DNA of 64,000 nt, taken from contig NZ_SDWT01000001.1 of NCBI RefSeq assembly GCF_004137255.1, positions 744,001 through 808,000 on the forward strand, written 5' to 3'. Every line of letters starts with the position of its first letter. Position 1 is the stretch's first letter. Positions 58,174 to 64,000 of the stretch are shown here, piece by piece. The position numbers and the translations under genes are program-made. The DNA is from Nocardioides oleivorans (lineage in GTDB: Bacteria; Actinomycetota; Actinomycetes; Propionibacteriales; Nocardioidaceae). The notes below the pieces were generated by a model, which searched no databases, had not been told where the DNA came from, and saw only the letters and a list, made by a program, of their open reading frames with translations.

Positions 58174-59047
58174 CTGGCTCGCCGGCGCCCGGCCGCGCAC
58201 CCTCCCCGCCGCCGTGGCCCCGGTCCTCGCCGGCACCGGCGTCGCGGCCTTCGTCGACGGCGTACCGCTCGGGGACCTCGCGTGGTGGAAGGCGCTGCTC
58301 GCCCTCGTCGTGAGCCTCGCGCTGCAGGTCGGCGTCAACTACGCCAACGACTACTCCGACGGCATCCGCGGCACCGACGCCGACCGCGTGGGCCCGATGC
58401 GGCTCGTCGGGTCCGGTACAGCGACCCCGCAGGCCGTGAAGACGGCGGCCTTCGCCGCCTTCGGGGTGGCGGGCGTGGCCGGCCTGGTCCTCGCGGCCAC
58501 CACCGCGTGGTGGCTGGTCGCGGTCGGGCTGGTGTGCGTCGTCGCCGCCTGGTTCTACACCGGCGGCAAGACGCCCTACGGCTACCTCGGCCTCGGCGAG
58601 GTCATGGTCTTCGTCTTCTTCGGCCTCGTCGCCGTGATGGGTACGACGTTCGTGCTGACGCAGACCTGGGAGTGGCCGGCGCTCTACGCCGGGGTCGGCA
58701 TCGGCTCCCTGGCGTGCGCGATCCTCGTCGCCAACAACCTGCGCGACATCCCCACCGACACCGTCGCCGGCAAGCGCACGCTCGCCGTGCGCCTGGGTGA
58801 CGAGCGCACCCGCTACCTCTACGCCTTCCTCGTGCTCGTCGCGGCCGCCGCAGTGGTCGCGATCGCCGCCGCCACCACCTGGTGGGCGCTCCTGGGCCTC
58901 GTCTTCCTCGGCCGCGCCGTCGCCCCGACGCGAGCGGTGCTGGGCGGGGCGCAGGGCCCGGCGCTCATCCCGGTCCTCGCGGCCACCGGCGCCTCCGAGC
59001 TGGCCTGGTCGGTCCTCGTCGCGGTGCCGCTGCTCGTCCGGGGCTAA
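58157..59047 (+). CDS. menA: 1,4-Dihydroxy-2-naphthoate polyprenyltransferase
   Basis: A 296-residue UbiA-superfamily membrane enzyme that joins the polyprenyl chain to dihydroxynaphthoate, giving demethylmenaquinone. First Asp motif NYANDYSDGIRGTD, second NNLRDIPTDTVAGKRTL, with about nine helices. It acts between the polyprenyl synthase product (24997-25995) and MenG. GTG at 58157 lies within the MFS 3' end and 6 nt after a CAGAAT box. Confidence 0.95.
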   Translation: MTSPADWLAGARPRTLPAAVAPVLAGTGVAAFVDGVPLGDLAWWKALLALVVSLALQVGVNYANDYSDGIRGTDADRVGPMRLVGSGTATPQAVKTAAFAAFGVAGVAGLVLAATTAWWLVAVGLVCVVAAWFYTGGKTPYGYLGLGEVMVFVFFGLVAVMGTTFVLTQTWEWPALYAGVGIGSLACAILVANNLRDIPTDTVAGKRTLAVRLGDERTRYLYAFLVLVAAAAVVAIAAATTWWALLGLVFLGRAVAPTRAVLGGAQGPALIPVLAATGASELAWSVLVAVPLLVRG

Positions 59048-59076
59048 ATGCGTCGCCGGTCGGCGACGCCGCTGGC

Positions 59077-59082
59077 TACGGT
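59077..59082 (+). promoter_or_regulatory. -10 box of a leaderless promoter for the Eis-like gene
   Basis: TACGGT, 7 nt before the GTG at 59090. Confidence 0.5.
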
Positions 59083-59089
59083 GCTGGAC

Positions 59090-60346
59090 GTGGACTACGA
59101 CTTCGCGACGCTCGACTTCCTCGACGACTCCGAGGACGCGGTCGCCCGACGCCGGGGCTGGATCGGCGCGACCCTGCGCGGCTTCCGCGAGCCGCGTCCC
59201 GACGACGAGGTCGTGAAGCGCTGGACGACTCACTACCGCGCGGACCGCGCGAACGTCACCGGCGCCTGGCTGCCCGAGGGCGAGTTCGGCGCCGGTCCCA
59301 TGCCGGTGGCGACCTACGCCAGCTTCGACAAGACGCTCAACGCCGGTCGCGAGCTCCTGCCGCTGCGGATGATCACCGACGTCACCACGAGCGCGACCCA
59401 CCGCCGCCAGGGGCTGCTGCGCCGGCTCCTCGAGGACGACCTCGCCGACGCCGTGGCCCGGGGCGTCCCGATGGCGGCGCTGACCGCCTCGGAGGCCGAG
59501 ATCTACGGCCGCTGGGGCTTCGGCCCGGCCACCTTCAACCAGACGGTCGAGCTCGACACGTCGGCCGGCTTCGCCCTGCGGCCCCACGTCGACCCGGGGC
59601 GGGTCGAGATGGTCGAGCCGGCCGACGCCTGGCCGCACGTGAAGGCCGTCTTCGACGCCTTCCACGCCCGCCAGCGCGGCTCGGTCGAGTGGCCGGCGGC
59701 CTACGAGGACATCCACACCGGTGCCTTCGACTTCGAGACGGGCGCTCCCAACACCAAGATCCGCGCCGCCGTCCACCTCGACCCCGACGGCACCGTCGAC
59801 GGATTCGTCATCTACTCGTGGGGCGAGGACTACACCGTCAAGGTCGCCGAGATGATCACGCTCGCCCCGGCCGCGCAGCTGAGCCTGTGGTCCTTCCTGG
59901 CCCACACCGACCGGGCGAAGAAGGTCACCTTCAACCTGGCCCATCCCGACGACCCGCTGCGGTGGGCGCTCGTGGACGTCGACCGGCTCAAGCTGACCGC
60001 GAACCGGCACTTCCTCTGGCTCCGCGTGCTCGACGTCCCGCGCGCCCTCGCCGCCCGTCCGTGGGCCGCGGACGACTCGCTCGTCCTCGAGGTCGACGAC
60101 GCCCAGGGCCACGCGGCCGGCCGGTTCCGGATCACCACCCGCGACGGCGTCGCCGACGTCCGACCCACCGAGGACGACCCCGACGTGCGGACGAGCGCCG
60201 AGACGCTCGGCACGATGTACGCCGCCGGCGTACCGGTCCGGCAGCTGCACCGCGCCGGCCGCATCGACGCCAGCCCCGATGCCGTACGACGACTCGGTGC
60301 CGCCGCCGACCTCGACGACGAGCCCTACAACCTCACGGGGTTCTGA
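59090..60346 (+). CDS. Eis-like GNAT N-acetyltransferase
   Basis: A 418-residue member of the Eis family (two GNAT folds plus an SCP2-like C-terminal domain). Acetyl-CoA pyrophosphate loop VTTSATHRRQGLLRRLL. The EIYGRWGFGPAT segment corresponds to the Eis region with the catalytic Tyr. The protein ends in Phe, whose terminal carboxylate acts in catalysis in Eis. Eis enzymes acetylate amines, including aminoglycosides. The start at 59090 is chosen from the -10 box; a longer frame from 59048 would lie upstream of the transcript. Confidence 0.88.
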   Translation: MDYDFATLDFLDDSEDAVARRRGWIGATLRGFREPRPDDEVVKRWTTHYRADRANVTGAWLPEGEFGAGPMPVATYASFDKTLNAGRELLPLRMITDVTTSATHRRQGLLRRLLEDDLADAVARGVPMAALTASEAEIYGRWGFGPATFNQTVELDTSAGFALRPHVDPGRVEMVEPADAWPHVKAVFDAFHARQRGSVEWPAAYEDIHTGAFDFETGAPNTKIRAAVHLDPDGTVDGFVIYSWGEDYTVKVAEMITLAPAAQLSLWSFLAHTDRAKKVTFNLAHPDDPLRWALVDVDRLKLTANRHFLWLRVLDVPRALAARPWAADDSLVLEVDDAQGHAAGRFRITTRDGVADVRPTEDDPDVRTSAETLGTMYAAGVPVRQLHRAGRIDASPDAVRRLGAAADLDDEPYNLTGF

Positions 60347-61415
60347 GCGACAGGTCGCGCCCGAGGAGCGAGCCGAGCCGGGTCACCTCGTCGGCCAGGC
60401 CGGGCGGGGAGCAGGTCGCCTCCAGGTCGGGGCCGTCGAGCCGCCACGTGCCGGCCACCACCCCGCCGACGACGACCGGGTTGGCACCGCGGGTCATCGT
60501 GGTGCGATGGCCGGTCGGCACGACCCACGTGTCCTTGGTGCCTGGCCCCATCACCCAGTCGTCCTTGCCGGGCAGCAGCACGACGGTCGGGGCGGGTGTG
60601 GTGGCCGCGAGCTCGTCGGCGCGGTCGGCCGGGAGCCACCGCCGCTCCCCGTCGACGTCGGCCTCGACCAGGCTGTCCTCGACGGCGGACCACCAGCGCG
60701 TGAGCCGCGCCCGTCCCGCGCTCAGGCCGCCGCCCAGCCACTGCTCGAGGAGCTCCGGGGTGGTCGGACCGTAGGCGTCGAGGTAGGCCAGGACGGCCCG
60801 GGGGCCGGCCTCCTCGAGCGGCGGGACACCGGTCCAGCCCGACGCCACCGCTGGGCTCTGCAGCAGCAGGTCGCCCTCGGTCGAGGGCGCGAGGGAGACG
60901 TCGCCCTGCCAGGCGAAGGGCTTGAGCAACGTGATGTTGGGCTCGGCGAACTCGGTCGCCAGGTGTGCCCAGCGGCCGCCGGCCACCGCGTCGGCGATCG
61001 CCTGCGGGGGCACGGGTCCGGTCGCCACGACCTCGCGGACGAGGGCGCGCAGGTCGGGCCACTCGTCGGCGGGGAGCCGGTAGTGCTCGACCCAGCTCTT
61101 CAGCGCCCACTGCCGCCCGGCCGAGCGCAGCGCGAGGTAGTCACCGGCGGTGGCCGGGTCCATCACCTGCACCGACCCGCGGAAGGAGAAGGTGCGCATC
61201 AACCGGCCGTCGGCCAGCGCCCGCCGGACCTCGCCCGGCGAGCCCGGGTCCGCCAGCCGCCGGCGCACGGACAGGTCCGGGTCGGAGCCGAACACCGAGA
61301 CGGCCCCCAGCGTGCGGACGACCTCGACGACGTCCCCGGCGCCCGCGAGCAGGTGCTGGCGCCCGAGGCGCCACGCGAGCGCCTGCTGCCGGGTCACCGC
61401 CAGCGTCGCCGCCAC
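60333..61415 (-). CDS. Winged-helix protein of the AlkZ/YcaQ (HTH_42) family
   Basis: A 360-residue protein with tandem winged-helix folds. LAVTRQQALAWRLGRQHLL, VFGSDPDLSVRRRL, MRTFSFRGSVQVMDP and FGSDPD-type segments, plus PAPTVVLLPGKDDWVMG and TRGANPVVVGGVVAGTWR near the end, match HTH_42. AlkZ members unhook DNA interstrand crosslinks from natural products; the strict catalytic QxQ/QxD motif is not visible, so it may be a YcaQ-related protein without that activity. GTG at 61415, 3 nt after the upstream stop. It overlaps the Eis-like gene by 14 nt. Confidence 0.75.
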   Translation of the reverse strand: MAATLAVTRQQALAWRLGRQHLLAGAGDVVEVVRTLGAVSVFGSDPDLSVRRRLADPGSPGEVRRALADGRLMRTFSFRGSVQVMDPATAGDYLALRSAGRQWALKSWVEHYRLPADEWPDLRALVREVVATGPVPPQAIADAVAGGRWAHLATEFAEPNITLLKPFAWQGDVSLAPSTEGDLLLQSPAVASGWTGVPPLEEAGPRAVLAYLDAYGPTTPELLEQWLGGGLSAGRARLTRWWSAVEDSLVEADVDGERRWLPADRADELAATTPAPTVVLLPGKDDWVMGPGTKDTWVVPTGHRTTMTRGANPVVVGGVVAGTWRLDGPDLEATCSPPGLADEVTRLGSLLGRDLSLRTP

Positions 61416-61418
61416 GGG

Positions 61419-61682
61419 TCAGTCCGCGTCCTCGCGGGCCTTGCGCTCGTCGAAGGCGGCCGCCGCGCGGGCGGCGCGCGCCTCGACGCGCTCGGCGAAG
61501 GCGGCGCGCTGGCGGTCGAGGAGGAAGTAGGAGGCGATGCCGGAGACCAGGAAGGCCAGGATGATCGCGAGGAGGAGGTTGTAGGTGCCGTCGAAGAGCA
61601 GCGCCATGATCCCGACGACGATGCCGAACGACGCGAGGAACAGCGCGATCCTCATGGCGGTGTAGACGACGAACTCCTTCAC
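61419..61682 (-). CDS. DUF4229 small membrane protein
   Basis: An 87-residue protein with two helices near the N-terminus (VYTAMRIALFLASFGIVVG and LLLAIILAFLVSGIASYFLL), then an Arg/Ala-rich helix. It matches the DUF4229 family found next to menaquinone and cytochrome genes in actinobacteria. A GTG at 61691 is also in frame, but the TAAGGT -10 box (61690-61695) ends 7 nt before 61682, so that GTG is the likely start. Confidence 0.8.
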   Translation of the reverse strand: MKEFVVYTAMRIALFLASFGIVVGIMALLFDGTYNLLLAIILAFLVSGIASYFLLDRQRAAFAERVEARAARAAAAFDERKAREDAD

Positions 61683-61689
61683 GGCCTCC

Positions 61690-61695
61690 ACCTTA
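61690..61695 (-). promoter_or_regulatory. -10 box of a leaderless DUF4229 gene promoter
   Basis: TAAGGT on the minus strand, 7 nt before the GTG at 61682. It overlaps the alternative start at 61691, which therefore would not be transcribed. Confidence 0.55.
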
Positions 61696-61707
61696 GGTCG
61701 AGCGGTC

Positions 61708-61713
61708 TACATT
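61708..61713 (+). promoter_or_regulatory. -10 box of a leaderless promoter for the 59-residue membrane protein
   Basis: TACATT, 6 nt before the ATG at 61720. The intervening GGAGGA touches the ATG directly, too close to act as a Shine-Dalgarno. Confidence 0.45.
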
Positions 61714-61719
61714 GGAGGA

Positions 61720-61899
61720 ATGCTGAAGGTCCTGCTGGTCGTCGCGGTGATCGCCTTCGTCGTGTGGACGCTGGTGCGGCTCTCGCTCAGGCGCCTCGAC
61801 GGTGGGTCCGGCGGGTCACAGAGCCGGCTGATCGCCCCGGACGACGACCCGGACTTCCTGCGTGGCCTCGACCGGCGCAAGGACGTCGACGACAGCTGA
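61720..61899 (+). CDS. 59-residue single-pass membrane protein
   Basis: Short protein: MLKVLLVVAVIAFVVWTLVR is a membrane helix, then a Gly/Ser hinge and a cytoplasmic or outer acidic part (PDDDPDFLRGLDRRKDV). Small proteins of this build lie next to ccsB in actinobacteria. The 3' half overlaps the ccsB 3' end by 84 nt in opposite direction. Function unknown. Confidence 0.65.
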   Translation: MLKVLLVVAVIAFVVWTLVRLSLRRLDGGSGGSQSRLIAPDDDPDFLRGLDRRKDVDDS

Positions 61900-62826
61900 G
61901 CCCGCGCGGTGGTGCACCACTGAGTGCTCCGCGCCGCTGCTCTCGGCGTACGAGTGCTGGCTCGAGCTGCTGAAGAAGTTGATCCCGATGAAGTTGAACC
62001 AGAGCGTCGCGACGCCGACCATCGCCAGGTAGGCCGCGTTGCGGCCCCGCCAGCCGGCGGTGGCCCGGGCGTGGAGGTAGGCGGCGTAGACCACCCAGGT
62101 GATGAACGCCCACACCTCCTTCGGGTCCCAGTTCCAGTAGGCGCCCCAGGCCTGGTGCGCCCAGATCGGGCCCGTGATCAGCACCGCGAAGGTCCACACC
62201 GGGAAGCCGAAGGCGTGCATCCGGTAGGACAGCCGGTCGAGCTTGGGGAGCTCGGGCAGCCGCGCGAGGTAGCCGGTCTGCTTCGTCGAGCGGCTCTTGA
62301 CCAGGTAGAGCCCGGACAGCAGCGCACCGATCGTGAAGGCGCCGGTCGAGATCACCGCGGAGACCACGTGGATGACGAGCCAGTAGGAGTTGAGCGCGTC
62401 GGGGAGCGGCAGGACCGCGTCGTCGAGGCCGAGGAAGGCCGCCATCAGCGCGGCGACCACGAAGGTCGTCACCAGCGGACCGAGCCAGTCGGTGCCCCAG
62501 ACCCGCGTCACGACGAGGAAGGCGAGCGCGACCACGAAGGTGCCCGCGATCGTGAACTCGTACATGTTGCCCCACGGCACCCGGTTGGGGTCGGCGGCGA
62601 GCCCGCGCGCGACGAGCGCCACGAAGTGCACGGCCACCGCGAACGACGTCAGCAGGATGCCGAGGCGGCCCGCCATCGCCGTACGACGGTCCTCGACCTC
62701 CTCGTCGGAGGCCAGCGTGCGCAGGCCGGCGAGCTCGACGAAGTAGGCGAGCATCGCCAGGAAGTAGAGGACCGAGGCGGCCTCGATGCCCTGGTAGCTG
62801 AAGACTTCCCACTGTCCGTCGGTCAC
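61816..62826 (-). CDS. ccsB: Cytochrome c biogenesis protein CcsB
   Basis: A 336-residue polytopic membrane protein of the ResC/CcsA family, part of the System II haem-lyase. The WNWDPKEVWAFITW motif (WWD type) and conserved His residues (MYEF/VIHVVSA, RLSYRMHAFGFP) are present. The GTG overlaps the resB stop (GTGA). The last 40 or so residues are a polar tail that runs antisense through the small membrane-protein gene; family members usually end soon after FFSSSSQHSYA. Confidence 0.93.
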   Translation of the reverse strand: MTDGQWEVFSYQGIEAASVLYFLAMLAYFVELAGLRTLASDEEVEDRRTAMAGRLGILLTSFAVAVHFVALVARGLAADPNRVPWGNMYEFTIAGTFVVALAFLVVTRVWGTDWLGPLVTTFVVAALMAAFLGLDDAVLPLPDALNSYWLVIHVVSAVISTGAFTIGALLSGLYLVKSRSTKQTGYLARLPELPKLDRLSYRMHAFGFPVWTFAVLITGPIWAHQAWGAYWNWDPKEVWAFITWVVYAAYLHARATAGWRGRNAAYLAMVGVATLWFNFIGINFFSSSSQHSYAESSGAEHSVVHHRAGSAVVDVLAPVEATQEVRVVVRGDQPAL

Positions 62827-64000
62827 GACGTCTCCTTCTGCGGGGCCCGGAGGGACTCCACGATGTCTGCGAGCTCGGTGCTCTCACCGGGGACTGCCCC
62901 GTTGGAGCGGTCGAGGCGGGCGACCTCGACGAGGGTGGTGCCGTCGTCCCGGCGCCTGGCGCGCACCCAGACGCGGCGCGGACGGATGAAGAGCGAGCCG
63001 AGCAGCCCGATCAGCGCGGCGACCATGCCGGCCAGCGCCACCAGCGAGCCCGGGGTGCGGCTGACCTGGATCTTGTTCCAGCGCTGGAGGCCGTCGAAGG
63101 TCACGCTGCCCAGCCCGTCGGGGAGGGTGACGGTGTCGCCCGGGCGCAGGTCCATCCGGAAGGGCTGGCCGTCGTCCTTCAGCAGCTGGGTGGCGTTGCT
63201 CTTGTCGAGGACGTAGACCGACGACGCACCGCCGTCGTCGACCCCGACGTCACCGGTCCAGACCTGGAGCGACAGCAGCGGGTTGCCGGCCGCGCCGAAG
63301 ATCGACGCCGGCATGGTGAGGTTGCCGTCGGCGTCCTTGCCCATCGCGAACGTCGGGTAGAAGGTGCCTTCCAGGCCGAGCTGCTCGGGCTTGGCGAACG
63401 GCGCCTTGATCACGCCGAACGACTCGAAGGTCTGCGCGTTGATCGGCAGGAAGACCGCGGGTCCGCTCTTGGTGATGTTGCCCTCGCCGTCGCGGATCGT
63501 GACGACGGGCGCGTAGCCGTGGCCGATCAGGGAGATGTCCGTGCCGCCGATGCTGAGCGGGTGGTTGACCTTGAGGTCGTACTGCTCCGTCGGGGCGTCC
63601 TCGTCGGTCCTGTAGTCGAGGTGGGCGACGAAGTCGCGGGCCATCCCGGCACGCGCGCCCTGCGCGATCCACGAGACGTCGAAGTCGGTGATCTTGAAGG
63701 AGAACGGCTCCATCACCGAGGGGTCGAAGAGGTTGCCGGGAGCGAAGTCGTCGTACTGCGACAGGGTGTTGGAGAAGCCGTAGTCCTTGCCGTTGAGCAG
63801 GATCACCCCGCCCTTGTAGCCGAAGAGGCTGCCCGACGCGACGCCGACCAGCACGACCAGCACGGCGAAGTGGAAGACCAGGTTCCCGGCCTCGCGCAGG
63901 TAGCCGCGCTCGGCGGAGACCGCGTCGCCGCGCAGGACGCGGAACCGTCGCCGGCGCAGGACCTTCGCGGCGCGGGCGAGCACGGCGTCCACGTCCTCGT
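62823..64000 (-). CDS. resB: Cytochrome c biogenesis protein ResB/Ccs1 (5' truncated by window)
   Basis: About 390 residues of the C-terminal part are visible; the start lies past the window end. Two membrane helices (LVFHFAVLVVLVGVASGSLFG region and SLVALAGMVAALIGLLGSLF region) flank a large outer loop, as in ResB/Ccs1. With CcsB it delivers haem to apocytochrome c on the outside. The GTGA overlap with ccsB indicates coupled translation. Confidence 0.92.
   Translation of the reverse strand, partial: EDVDAVLARAAKVLRRRRFRVLRGDAVSAERGYLREAGNLVFHFAVLVVLVGVASGSLFGYKGGVILLNGKDYGFSNTLSQYDDFAPGNLFDPSVMEPFSFKITDFDVSWIAQGARAGMARDFVAHLDYRTDEDAPTEQYDLKVNHPLSIGGTDISLIGHGYAPVVTIRDGEGNITKSGPAVFLPINAQTFESFGVIKAPFAKPEQLGLEGTFYPTFAMGKDADGNLTMPASIFGAAGNPLLSLQVWTGDVGVDDGGASSVYVLDKSNATQLLKDDGQPFRMDLRPGDTVTLPDGLGSVTFDGLQRWNKIQVSRTPGSLVALAGMVAALIGLLGSLFIRPRRVWVRARRRDDGTTLVEVARLDRSNGAVPGESTELADIVESLRAPQKETS

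Overview
This is about 64 kb of very GC-rich DNA from a free-living actinobacterium. Strong G/C third-position bias, many GTG starts, menaquinone genes, a 14-gene Complex I operon, a ferredoxin-linked KorAB pair and MptB-type mannosyltransferase all fit the Actinomycetia. Gene order and protein style suggest Nocardioidaceae (Nocardioides-like); that last step is inference. No phage, insertion sequence, CRISPR array or rRNA was seen. The only RNA gene is one tRNA-Tyr.

Layout. 0-1.5 kb: end of an unknown gene and fumarylacetoacetase (tyrosine catabolism). 1.6-5.9 kb: GT4 glycosyltransferase converging on an mptB-like gene, a CpdA/Rv0805-type phosphodiesterase and a histidine phosphatase. 6-9.5 kb: large secreted M4 peptidase and a tiny HTH protein with a palindromic operator. 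9.5-13.1 kb: sugar module (AGE epimerase/isomerase, PfkB kinase, MFS transporter). 13.2-14.5 kb: tRNA-Tyr, yajQ, and a cobalamin-binding protein of the CarH photoreceptor type. 14.6-18.3 kb: sulfate ABC importer. 18.4-20 kb: GH18 chitinase. 20.3-23.3 kb: korAB. 23.4-25 kb: small secreted protein, rarD and three tandem REP-like repeats. 25-41.6 kb: polyprenyl diphosphate synthase joined to nuoN-nuoA. 41.8-46.8 kb: menG, an L,D-transpeptidase, and a three-gene set of a roadblock/LC7 protein with two degenerate acyl-CoA-synthetase-like proteins. 46.9-53.7 kb: menF, an MBL hydrolase, GH16, menD-menC-menE. 53.8-61.4 kb: two paralogous MFS transporters flanking a small accessory patch, then menA, an Eis-like acetyltransferase and an AlkZ/YcaQ-like protein. 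61.4-64 kb: small membrane proteins and the ccsB-resB cytochrome c maturation pair.

Function. Most of the window is a respiratory neighbourhood. It covers the quinone (menF, D, C, E, A, G and a prenyl chain synthase; menB and menH are not here), the main quinone-reducing dehydrogenase (nuo), a ferredoxin-reducing 2-oxoglutarate oxidoreductase and cytochrome c maturation. The nuo promoter carries a near-consensus Rex (NADH/NAD+ sensor) operator.

Gene expression. About 17 genes have a TAnnnT (or CAnnnT) -10 box only 6-8 nt before the start codon, the signature of leaderless mRNA. This spacing was used to choose several start codons. Within operons, stops and starts overlap as ATGA, GTGA or TGATG at almost every junction.
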